64,000 nucleotides of DNA from Sphingomonas sp. PsM26 (GTDB taxonomy: Bacteria > Pseudomonadota > Alphaproteobacteria > Sphingomonadales > Sphingomonadaceae): the NCBI GenBank assembly GCA_030433805.1, contig JARUXA010000015.1, forward strand, positions 62,001-126,000, read 5' to 3'. The position numbers and the translations under genes are program-made. The notes beneath the pieces are model-generated. The model did no database searches and was not told the origin of the DNA. It saw only the letters and a list, made by a program, of their open reading frames with translations. Each line of letters starts with the position of its first letter. Positions within the stretch are counted from its first letter, which is position 1. Positions 57,724 through 64,000 of this stretch are shown here, piece by piece.

Positions 57724-57939
57724 ATGGCGCGGATGCCCATCACCAACCAGATCCGGCTGCTGCGCTTCATGGCGGGCGAGATGACACAGGCAGATCTCGG
57801 GGCGCGCATCGGCATGACGCGCCAGACCGTCGCAGCGATCGAGGCGGGGAAATATTCCCCGACACTCGAGGCTGCGTTCCGGATCGCCCACGTGTTCGGC
57901 AAACCGCTCGATGCGGTCTTCCAGTGGGACGCTTCGTAG
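57724..57939 (+). CDS. XRE-family helix-turn-helix regulator
   Basis: This 71-residue DNA-binding protein consists of one Cro/C1-type domain: MTQADLGARIGMTRQTVAAIEAGKYSPTLEAAFRIAHVFG. It resembles the small YgzD/YozG-like regulators that accompany integral membrane proteins. The start is 2 bases after the membrane protein gene, so they form one transcription unit. The domain is clear; the regulated target is unknown and probably its own operon. Confidence 0.88.
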   Translation: MARMPITNQIRLLRFMAGEMTQADLGARIGMTRQTVAAIEAGKYSPTLEAAFRIAHVFGKPLDAVFQWDAS

Positions 57940-57940
57940 C

Positions 57941-58222
57941 TCAGTCGACTGTGACGCCCTTCCAGAAGGCGAAGCGATCCTTGATCTCGGCGGCCTTGGG
58001 CTTGGGGTCGGGGTAATACCACGCCGCATCGACGTTGCGCTTTCCGTCGACGACGAGCGTCTTGTAGCTCGCGTCGCCCTTCCACGGGCAATGCGAATGC
58101 GTCGCGCTCGGTTCGAACAGGTCGGCGACGATGCTGTCGGCGGGGAAATAATGGTTGCCCTCGACGATCACGGTCTCGTCCGACTGGGCGATCACGGCTC
58201 CGTTCCAGCGTGCGGTCGGCAT
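57941..58222 (-). CDS. DUF427 domain protein
   Basis: This 93-residue protein is a full DUF427 domain: the N-terminal ARWNGAVIAQSDETVIVEGNHYFP, then TSHCPWKGDASY-type sequence (THSHCPWKGDASYKTLVVDG) and AAWYYPDPKPKAAEIKDRFAFWKGV. The conserved cysteine-proline-tryptophan block is the family marker. Function unknown. The end is just one base from the end of the XRE gene on the other strand. Confidence 0.9.
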   Translation of the reverse strand: MPTARWNGAVIAQSDETVIVEGNHYFPADSIVADLFEPSATHSHCPWKGDASYKTLVVDGKRNVDAAWYYPDPKPKAAEIKDRFAFWKGVTVD

Positions 58223-58239
58223 GGGCTTGGTCCTTCAGG

Positions 58240-58590
58240 TCAGGGCTTGAGGGCCTCAACATAGGTATCGGGCTTGAAGCCTGCCAGCAGGACGTCGTCT
58301 ATGACGAGGATCGGGCGTTTGATGGCGGAGGGGTTGGCGAGCAAGATCGCGAGCGCTTTGTCGGCGTTCAGGTCGGTCTTGTCGGCTTCGGGGAGTTTGC
58401 GGAAGGTGGTGCCGGCGCGGTTTAGGACGGTTTCCCAGCCGAGCTGATCGATCCATTCGCGCAGGAGCGCGGGGTCTACGCCGGAGGTCTTGTAGTTGTG
58501 GAAGGTGTAGGGGACGCCGTTGGTGTCGAGCCAAGTGCGGGCTTTCTTGACGGTGTCGCAGGCGGGGATACCGTAGAGGGTGGCGGGCAT
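58240..58590 (-). CDS. ArsC/Spx-family (YffB-like) protein
   Basis: This 116-residue thioredoxin-fold protein has the N-terminal cysteine in YGIPACDTVKKARTWLD. A resistance arsenate reductase would carry a conserved catalytic arginine set; here the C-terminal PSAIKRPILVIDDVLLAGFKP fits YffB/Spx-like proteins, which are probably glutathione-dependent thiol enzymes. It lies 17 bases upstream of the DUF427 gene on the same strand. The name arsC would overstate the evidence. Confidence 0.85.
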   Translation of the reverse strand: MPATLYGIPACDTVKKARTWLDTNGVPYTFHNYKTSGVDPALLREWIDQLGWETVLNRAGTTFRKLPEADKTDLNADKALAILLANPSAIKRPILVIDDVLLAGFKPDTYVEALKP

Positions 58591-58783
58591 TAATAACCTT
58601 TCTTGGGAGCGATCGCGCGATAGCCACTTGCCGCCAAAAATGCAGCAGTTTCGGTTCCGCCCAACCTCCGCGATTCCGCGACCCGCGGGTCAAGCCCGAT
58701 AGCAGACGCCCAAGTGCTTGCCATGCTCCCTAGAAAGCCGGAAGACTGTAGAGCGACAAAGAGGTGGGGATACGTTCAGCAGC

Positions 58784-59473
58784 ATGGAAGAGAAATTGGA
58801 CGAGGTGCGCGCTGAACTGTCCCTTTTAGCTGACTGTCGGCCACACGAGGCAGATCTAAGGGCTCTTTCTCGCTATAAATTGCCAGGGAAAGTAATAATG
58901 GCAGTTGGAGGCCTACTCTGGCGCGCAGAAGAACTGGCCCGAAACGCATTTGAAGCGTTAAACCGACAAGATTTTTTCACCTCGGCTGTGCTTACCAGGG
59001 CATTGATGGAAACGACAGGTGGCGTGGTACTGATCCACAATCTTGTTGATAAGTTTATCAAGGACGGCGTGTTTCTAGGATTCGACCAAAAGATCAACCG
59101 GCTCATTTTAGGTTCTAATGTTTGGGAAGAACTGGACGATGCAATCCACGTCAACGATTTACTGCGAGAAGTACAGAAAGTTATCCCAGGCTATTTCGAC
59201 GAACACTACGCATCATTGAGCGAATATGCACACCCCAACTGGCTTGGCGCTTTTGGGGCATACGGAAGCACCTATGAAGGCGAGGCGAGGATTTCGTTTT
59301 CACAAGGAGGAAGCGCCGCAGACAGCCAGCGAGGGACCATTCTCGGTCGTCTGAGTGGATCGATCGGCCTTTGCCTCGGTTACTACGACCTTCTCAGGCA
59401 AATGACCGAAGATTTCGTGAGGGCCGTAGAGGCATTCTACGCTGGTCGCGCTGAACCTGAAAGGGCGATCTGA
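58784..59473 (+). CDS. AT-richer orphan gene, helical protein of unknown function
   Basis: I do not recognise this 229-residue protein with confidence. Its base and codon use differ sharply from neighbours: many AT-ending codons (TTA, AAA, ATA, GAA) in a region otherwise well above 60% GC, a sign of transfer. The protein looks all-helical and soluble. Notable stretches are FTSAVLTRALMETTGGVVLIHNLVDKFI near residue 70 and HYASLSEYAHPNWLGAFGAYG near 145. The RxxxE helix and the SEYAHPN motif recall DUF5677-like uncharacterised proteins. ATG 58784 (MEEKLDEVRAEL) is preferred; the frame extends to 58718 in GC-rich sequence. No partner gene is adjacent. Confidence 0.7.
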   Translation: MEEKLDEVRAELSLLADCRPHEADLRALSRYKLPGKVIMAVGGLLWRAEELARNAFEALNRQDFFTSAVLTRALMETTGGVVLIHNLVDKFIKDGVFLGFDQKINRLILGSNVWEELDDAIHVNDLLREVQKVIPGYFDEHYASLSEYAHPNWLGAFGAYGSTYEGEARISFSQGGSAADSQRGTILGRLSGSIGLCLGYYDLLRQMTEDFVRAVEAFYAGRAEPERAI

Positions 59474-59775
59474 ACTTCCATCACGCGTCGGCTACGCTGG
59501 AAATGATACTCGAACCGGACCCTAGCTACCACCGCTTCGCGACGTTCGCGCGGACTTAGCATGCGTCAGAGGTGGCTGGCATTGACGTCTGCATGGCAGA
59601 TCCAAGCTGGCCGGATGTTATCACGGGTGGTGGGGGCATAACGCAGCCCCTCCCACCGTCATGCCGGGCTCGTCCCGGAATCCACCGTGGAGCACATCCG
59701 CACATGGTTGGACACGACCGCGGTGGACCCCGGGCCAAGCCCGGGGTGACGCATGGTTGCGGGGGAGCGCGGCCC
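59474..59775. other. Intergenic region with inverted hairpin pair
   Basis: These 302 bases lie between the orphan gene and the converging acyl-CoA dehydrogenase gene. The first 180 bases hold no feature I can name. From 59658 the region contains two hairpin units listed separately. No tRNA or attachment-site-like repeat was found near the orphan gene. Confidence 0.6.
59658..59751. repeat. Inverted pair of hairpin repeats with fixed flanks
   Basis: Unit D (59658-59688, plus) reads GTCA, TGCCGGGCTCGTCCCGGAA, TCCACCG. Unit E (59719-59751, minus) reads, on the reverse strand, GTCA, CCCCGGGCTTGGCCCGGGG, TCCACCG. They face each other about 30 bases apart, ahead of the end of the acyl-CoA dehydrogenase gene. 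The flanks match those in the cluster at 52471-52627, while the stems differ with pairing kept. Probably the same family of dispersed element. Confidence 0.75.
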
Positions 59776-61578
59776 TCAAGCCGCCTCGAACATCTCCGGC
59801 GAAAGCGCCATCAGCGCCTCGGACCCGCCCTCGATCTTGCGCCGCAAAGCGCCAGCCTCGGGCATCACGCGCTCCGCGAAGTAGCGTGCGGTGACCAGCT
59901 TGGCGTCGAGGAACTTCACGTCCCCCTCGCCCGCTGCCTTCAGCCTGGTCGCGGCGACCGCCATCCGCAGCCACATCAGCCCGACCGCGACGATCCCCAT
60001 CAGGTGCATGTAACTGTGCGCGCCCGCGCCGACATTGTCGGGGTTCTGCATGCCGTTCTGCATGAACCACACGGTCGCCTGCTGAAGCTCGCCATTCGCC
60101 TTCTCCAGCGCGCCCGCGAACACGGCGGTCGCGGGATCGGCCTTGGCGGCGGCGATTTCCTCGGCCACCACCTTGAACAAGGCCTGCACCGCGCGTCCGC
60201 CGTTCTGCGCGAGCTTCCGGCCGACCAGATCCATCGCCTGCACGCCGTTGGTGCCTTCGTAGATCATCGCGATCCGCGCATCGCGGACGTATTGCTCCAT
60301 CCCCCATTCGGCGATGTAGCCGTGGCCGCCATAGACCTGCTGCGCGTTGGTCGCGATGTCATAGCCCTTGTCGGTGCCATAGCCCTTGATCACCGGCGTC
60401 AGCAGCCCGAGCAGATCGCCCGCGAGCTGCTTCTCTTCGTCGCTGACCGCGGCATGTTCGAGATCGGCCTGGAGCGCGCCCCACAGGCAGAGCGCACGAA
60501 GCCCTTCGGTCAGCGCCTTGGATTCCATCAGCATCCGGCGGACGTCGGGGTGGACGAACAACGTGTCCGCCTTCTCGCCCGGCTCCTTGGCACCGGTCAG
60601 CGAGCGGCCCTGGCGACGGTCCTGCGCATATTGCACCGCATTCTGATAGGCGACTTCGGCGACGCCGAGGCCCTGCAAGCCCACGCCCAGACGCGCGGCG
60701 TTCATCATGATGAACATCGCGGCGAGCCCCTTCATCTCCTCGCCGACGAGCCAGCCGATCGCGCCGTCATAGTTCATCACGCAGGTCGAATTGGCGTGGA
60801 TCCCCATCTTGTGCTCGATCGAGCCACAGGTGACCGCGTTGCGCTCCCCGATCGCGCCGTCGTCGCCGACCATGAACTTCGGGACCACGAACAGCGAAAT
60901 GCCCTTCGAGCTTTCCGGCGCACCCGGCGTCTTCGCCAGCACGAGGTGGATGATGTTGCTGGTCAGGTCATGCTCGCCCGACGAGATGAAGATCTTGGTG
61001 CCGGTGATCGCATAAGAGCCGTCGGCCTGCGGCTCGGCGCGGGTGCGGATCAGGCCGAGGTCGGTGCCGCACTGCGGCTCGGTCAGGTTCATCGTCCCGC
61101 CCCATTCGCCGCTGACCATCTTGGGGACGTACTTGGCCTTCTGCTCGTCCGAGCCCTTGACCAGCAGCGCGGCGATCGCGCCGTGCGACAGGCCGGGATA
61201 CATGGCGAACGCCATGTTGGCGGAGATCATATATTCCTGAAACGCGGTCGAGACGACGTGCGGCATCCCCTGCCCGCCGAATTCCTCGGGCGCACTCAGC
61301 GTCCCCCAGCCCGATTCGACGAACGCCTGATAGGCTTCCTTGAAGCCCTTGGGCGTCGTGACCGAACCGTCCTCATGCCGGACGCAGCCTTCCTGGTCAC
61401 CGGAATAATTGAGCGGGAACAGCACTTCGGCGACGAACTTGCCGCCCTCTTCGAGCACCGCGTCGACCACGTCGGGGGTCGCGTTCTGGAAACCGGGGAG
61501 ATTGGCGTGGCTCTGCAGGCCGATCACGTGATCGAGGATGAAACGCGTGTCGCGGACGGGGGGCGTATACTGGGGCAT
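59776..61578 (-). CDS. Acyl-CoA dehydrogenase, long C-terminal form
   Basis: This 600-residue FAD enzyme catalyses the first step of beta-oxidation. The FAD/substrate region has [20 protein letters not shown] near residue 165 and [23 protein letters not shown] near 195. The catalytic glutamate lies in [21 protein letters not shown] near 430, followed by the extra C-terminal domain found in the long bacterial forms. Chain length preference cannot be read. It follows a MerR-type regulator by 4 bases in one operon, so it is probably induced by an acyl or branched-chain intermediate. Confidence 0.93.
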   Translation of the reverse strand: MPQYTPPVRDTRFILDHVIGLQSHANLPGFQNATPDVVDAVLEEGGKFVAEVLFPLNYSGDQEGCVRHEDGSVTTPKGFKEAYQAFVESGWGTLSAPEEFGGQGMPHVVSTAFQEYMISANMAFAMYPGLSHGAIAALLVKGSDEQKAKYVPKMVSGEWGGTMNLTEPQCGTDLGLIRTRAEPQADGSYAITGTKIFISSGEHDLTSNIIHLVLAKTPGAPESSKGISLFVVPKFMVGDDGAIGERNAVTCGSIEHKMGIHANSTCVMNYDGAIGWLVGEEMKGLAAMFIMMNAARLGVGLQGLGVAEVAYQNAVQYAQDRRQGRSLTGAKEPGEKADTLFVHPDVRRMLMESKALTEGLRALCLWGALQADLEHAAVSDEEKQLAGDLLGLLTPVIKGYGTDKGYDIATNAQQVYGGHGYIAEWGMEQYVRDARIAMIYEGTNGVQAMDLVGRKLAQNGGRAVQALFKVVAEEIAAAKADPATAVFAGALEKANGELQQATVWFMQNGMQNPDNVGAGAHSYMHLMGIVAVGLMWLRMAVAATRLKAAGEGDVKFLDAKLVTARYFAERVMPEAGALRRKIEGGSEALMALSPEMFEAA

Positions 61579-61582
61579 GGGT

Positions 61583-62011
61583 TCAGTCCTTCATCTGGCC
61601 GGATGAGCCATGGGTTTCGAGCAGGGTGACGAAGTCGTCGAGTTCGTGGATCGCCGCATCGATGTCGCGTTTCTGCGCGGTGAGCAGCGCGATCCGGTCG
61701 CGGCAGCGCTCGATCGTCGTCTGGCGCTGGATCTTCCGACCGTCGCCAATGTCGTACAGGTCGATCATCTCGCGGATCTCGCCGAGCGAAAAGCCGACGC
61801 GCTTGCCGCGCAGGATCCAGGCGAGCCGGGCGCGGTCGCGCTGTGAGTAGATGCGAGTCGTCCCGCGCCGCTCGGGCGCGATCAGGCCTTCATCCTCGTA
61901 GAAGCGCAACGCACGCGCGGTGACGTCGAATTCCGCCGACAGGTCGGAGATGGAGAAATGATCGCGCGTCGGATGGCGATCGATGAGGGCGTAGGCGGCA
62001 CCGGTGCTCAT
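61583..62011 (-). CDS. MerR-family regulator, LiuR-like
   Basis: This 142-residue regulator has an N-terminal winged helix ([63 protein letters not shown]) and a coiled-coil dimer helix ([33 protein letters not shown]). It lacks metal-binding cysteines. LiuR-type regulators of this form control leucine and fatty-acid breakdown genes; the next gene is an acyl-CoA dehydrogenase. A matching operator-like site lies over the -35 box upstream. ATG 62011 has no Shine-Dalgarno and the predicted transcript starts at or next to it. Confidence 0.88.
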   Translation of the reverse strand: MSTGAAYALIDRHPTRDHFSISDLSAEFDVTARALRFYEDEGLIAPERRGTTRIYSQRDRARLAWILRGKRVGFSLGEIREMIDLYDIGDGRKIQRQTTIERCRDRIALLTAQKRDIDAAIHELDDFVTLLETHGSSGQMKD

Positions 62012-62018
62012 GCAGGGT

Positions 62019-62047
62019 AAGGTAGTTGCCCTTTACGTGAACGTCAA
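62019..62047 (-). promoter_or_regulatory. Promoter and MerR-type operator of the dehydrogenase operon
   Basis: On the minus strand, -35 TTGACG (62047-62042) and -10 TACCTT (62024-62019) are 17 bases apart. A near-palindrome TTGACGTTCACGTAAA (62047-62032) covers the -35 box, matching the TTnACGTnnACGTnAA sites reported for LiuR-type regulators. Transcription should begin at about 62012, directly before the MerR ATG at 62011. Confidence 0.7.
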
Positions 62048-62073
62048 TATGCGATGCGTGTGTTGGATGACCT

Positions 62074-62580
62074 TCAGGGTCCGCACAGCAGCTTGCCGCG
62101 CGGGCCACGCAGCGTGGCGGCCTCGGACACGGAGTCGCTCAGTCGGTCGAGCGCTAGCCCTGCGATCGAGGCGCGATCCTGGCACAAGGTTTGACATCCC
62201 CCCGGCAAGCGTCCGGGGAAGACGATCCGGTCGCCCTCGAAGCGTGCGTCGAAACGGCACCCGCTGGACGATCGTGGTGCGTCGAAACGGACATGGAGCG
62301 TCTCGCCATCGCGCGTGACGACGCCGCTGCCGCTGCACCGCTCGCTGTCGTCGTAATCGATCGTGACGCCGATGCGGTAAGCGGTTGCGCTGGGCACGAT
62401 GCAGACCCGGTCGGCCTCACGGGCATAAAGCCCCGTGATGTCGGTGCTGGCGGGATCGGGAATGATCCCCGCCTGGATCGCCGCGGCCTCGAGCCCGGTC
62501 GGCGTCGCCTGCTGCTGCGGCGATTGCGATCCCTGACACCCTGCAAGCGCCGCCAGCGCCGCGAGCAGCGCGGGTTTCAA
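62074..62580 (-). CDS. Predicted lipoprotein, unknown function
   Basis: This protein of about 168 residues starts with a lipoprotein signal ([15 protein letters not shown], Cys at about 15), then a Gln/Ser-rich linker and a globular part with six or more cysteines ([38 protein letters not shown] and the final LLCGP), which suggests disulfides in the periplasm. I know of no family. The start is TTG 62580, which overlaps the hisI stop, so translation may be coupled. The lipobox supports a real gene; the exact start is uncertain. Confidence 0.68.
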   Translation of the reverse strand: MKPALLAALAALAGCQGSQSPQQQATPTGLEAAAIQAGIIPDPASTDITGLYAREADRVCIVPSATAYRIGVTIDYDDSERCSGSGVVTRDGETLHVRFDAPRSSSGCRFDARFEGDRIVFPGRLPGGCQTLCQDRASIAGLALDRLSDSVSEAATLRGPRGKLLCGP

Positions 62581-62939
62581 ACGACCCGCACGAGCCGATC
62601 GCCCTCGATCCGGCGATAGAAGCAGCTGCGCGCGCCGGTGTGGCACGCGGGGCCCGCCGGATCGACGATCAGCCACACCGCGTCTTGGTCGCAGTCGATC
62701 CGAATGTCGTGGACGCGCAGGACATGGCCCGAGCTTTCGCCCTTGCGCCACAGCTTGCCGCGGCTGCGCGACCAGAAATGCGCGTCGCCGGTTTCGACCG
62801 TCAGCCGCAGCGCCTCGGCGTTCATATGCGCGAGCATCAGCATTTCGCCGGTCGTGCGGTCGGTCGCCACCGCGGTGATGAGGCCGGCGGCGTCATATTT
62901 AGGGTCGAGCACGAGCCCGGTTTCGCGAAGGTCTGCCAT
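62577..62939 (-). CDS. hisI: Phosphoribosyl-AMP cyclohydrolase
   Basis: This 120-residue enzyme opens the purine ring of phosphoribosyl-AMP in histidine synthesis. It shows [34 protein letters not shown] and the metal site [28 protein letters not shown], with three cysteines in the right spacing. It is the single-domain form, without the HisE pyrophosphatase. Other his genes are not in the window. Confidence 0.95.
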   Translation of the reverse strand: MADLRETGLVLDPKYDAAGLITAVATDRTTGEMLMLAHMNAEALRLTVETGDAHFWSRSRGKLWRKGESSGHVLRVHDIRIDCDQDAVWLIVDPAGPACHTGARSCFYRRIEGDRLVRVV

Positions 62940-62970
62940 GCCGACGACCTACAGTGGTCGCTCCCGTCCG

Positions 62971-63222
62971 TCACCCCTTGCGGATCGCCTCGACCAGTTC
63001 GTCCTTGGTCATCGTCGAACGGCCCTCGATCCCGATCTTGCGCGCTTCCTCGAGCAGATCGTCCTTGGTGCGATCCTCCAGCTTGCCCCCGCCGCGATGA
63101 TCGATTGTCCCGGCAGCTTTGGCGTTGGCGATTCGCGCGGCCTTCTCGGGCGATGCACCATCCTTGCGCAGATCTTCGTAGAGTTTGTCGTCCTTGATGC
63201 TCGGGCCGTGATCCTTCGCCAT
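62971..63222 (-). CDS. Small Rho-N/SAP-like protein
   Basis: This 83-residue basic/acidic protein has a C-terminal Rho N-terminal-like helix motif, TKDDLLEEARKIGIEGRSTMTKDELVEAIRKG, and an N-terminal charged part (SIKDDKLYEDLRKDGASPEKAARIANA). Similar small proteins (DUF7218-like) occur widely in Proteobacteria and may bind nucleic acid. The start is ATG 63222. It lies 31 bases upstream of hisI on the same strand. Confidence 0.75.
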   Translation of the reverse strand: MAKDHGPSIKDDKLYEDLRKDGASPEKAARIANAKAAGTIDHRGGGKLEDRTKDDLLEEARKIGIEGRSTMTKDELVEAIRKG

Positions 63223-63377
63223 GCTCCTTCTCCCCTAGCGAGCAATATTGCGTCCTGCGCAGCCCGGGAAACGACCAATGCGACCAATCGCTCCTGACGA
63301 TGTGACAAAAGCGCGACAAACGCGAAGTCCGCCCCTATATGCCGCCTCGAAGCTCTACCCTCCCCCGAAGGGCGCCA

Positions 63378-64000
63378 ATGCTCACAACCAATCCGTTCGA
63401 AGCCCCCGAAAACGGGGACAAACTGCATGAAGAATGCGGTGTCTTTGGTATCTCCGGCGCGGCCGACGCCGCCCGGCTGGTCGCGCTGGGGCTCCACGCG
63501 CTCCAGCATCGCGGCCAGGAAGCGGCTGGCATCACCAGCTTCGACGGAGCCGAATTCCACACTCACCGTGCGATGGGTCACGTCGCGGGCAATTTCGACC
63601 GCGAGGAGATCATGGTCCCGCTGCGCGGCACCGTCGCCTGCGGCCATGTGCGCTACTCGACCACCGGCGAGACCGCGCTGCGCAACGTCCAGCCGCTCTA
63701 TGCGGACCTCGCCTCGGGCGGGTTCGCGATTGCGCATAACGGCAATATTTCCAACGCGATGCGGCTCCGTCGTGATCTTGTCCGGCGCGGTTCGATCTTC
63801 CAGTCGACCAGCGATACCGAGACGATCATCCATCTCGTCGCGACGTCCAATTATCGCACCGTCGTCGACAAGTTCATCGATGCGTTGAAGCGCGTCGAAG
63901 GCGCGTATTCGCTGATCGTGATGACGCCCGAGGGCATGATCGCCTGCCGCGATCCTCTCGGCATTCGTCCGCTCGTAATGGGCCGGATCGAACAGTCGGA
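63378..64000 (+). CDS. purF: Amidophosphoribosyltransferase, N-terminal part
   Basis: This is the first 207 codons of PurF, which starts purine synthesis by transferring ammonia from glutamine to PRPP; the frame continues beyond the window. After a propeptide of about 19 residues the nucleophile Cys20 appears in LHEECGVFGISG. The glutaminase half follows: GLHALQHRGQEAAGI, GHVRYSTTG and GFAIAHNGNISNAM, all intact. ATG 63378 is preferred. cvpA, often upstream of purF, is absent. Confidence 0.94.
   Translation, partial: MLTTNPFEAPENGDKLHEECGVFGISGAADAARLVALGLHALQHRGQEAAGITSFDGAEFHTHRAMGHVAGNFDREEIMVPLRGTVACGHVRYSTTGETALRNVQPLYADLASGGFAIAHNGNISNAMRLRRDLVRRGSIFQSTSDTETIIHLVATSNYRTVVDKFIDALKRVEGAYSLIVMTPEGMIACRDPLGIRPLVMGRIEQS

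Noticed and set aside
58240..58590. Arsenate reductase of a resistance operon
   Set aside because: There is no arsB, arsR or other arsenic gene nearby, and the sequence fits YffB/Spx-like proteins better.
58591..59775. Integrated mobile element around the AT-rich gene
   Set aside because: No integrase, transposase, tRNA target or direct repeats were seen. Only a single gene differs in composition.

Overview
The window is GC-rich, gene-dense chromosomal DNA from an alphaproteobacterium. The best fit is a sphingomonad (Sphingomonas or a close relative). The reasons are the pckA / chvI-chvG-hprK-rapZ-EIIA-HPr block typical of Alphaproteobacteria, an RcdA-type DUF1465 protein, a DksA with an incomplete zinc site, recG-sdhE-mfd, and hairpin repeats of a kind I associate with sphingomonad genomes. 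The assignment is an inference from gene content and order; there is no rRNA gene here to confirm it. I see no tRNA, rRNA, CRISPR array, prophage or insertion sequence. Almost everything is housekeeping.

Layout. 1-2.6 kb: start of pdhA (leftward), then an MFS exporter overlapping cysK. 2.7-7.9 kb: a SleB-type wall hydrolase, an orphan FecI/FecR pair with a glycosyltransferase upstream, a DUF188 protein and a gamma-carbonic anhydrase. 8-16 kb: an ABC exporter, a secreted M1 aminopeptidase, a nitronate monooxygenase, and small regulators (RcdA, two YdcH/DUF465 proteins, PilZ, DksA). 16-27 kb: serS-surE-nlpD-tyrS, then recG (leftward), sdhE and mfd. 26.8-33.8 kb: a degenerate-GGDEF/EAL protein, moaA-nadK, and a leftward set of GNAT, ndk, holC and pepA. 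33.9-39.6 kb: the classic lptD-surA-pdxA-rsmA operon for outer-membrane assembly. 39.6-47.1 kb: a leftward run with rsmB, VOC protein and WYL regulator, guaB and pckA.

47.3-52.4 kb: the acid/envelope-stress two-component system ChvI-ChvG, translationally coupled to a short HPr kinase, RapZ, a PTS EIIA(Man) and HPr, then a SpoU methyltransferase. This joins envelope sensing to nitrogen/carbon PTS signalling, with the gluconeogenic gene pckA divergent from it. 52.7-56.2 kb: der-bamB-yfgM-like (leftward). 56.3-58.6 kb: panB, a membrane protein with an XRE regulator, DUF427 and an ArsC-like protein. 58.8-59.5 kb: one visibly AT-richer orphan gene, the only clear accessory gene. 59.8-64 kb: an acyl-CoA dehydrogenase with its MerR regulator and a recognisable promoter/operator, a lipoprotein, hisI, a Rho-N-like small protein and the start of purF.

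I found no convincing new multi-gene system. The most interesting items are a family of hairpin repeats with conserved flanks and covarying stems in two convergent intergenic regions, the orphan AT-rich gene, a possibly leaderless MerR transcript controlled at its -35 box, alternative hairpins ahead of serS, and the pdxA gene that has no ordinary start codon at its expected position.
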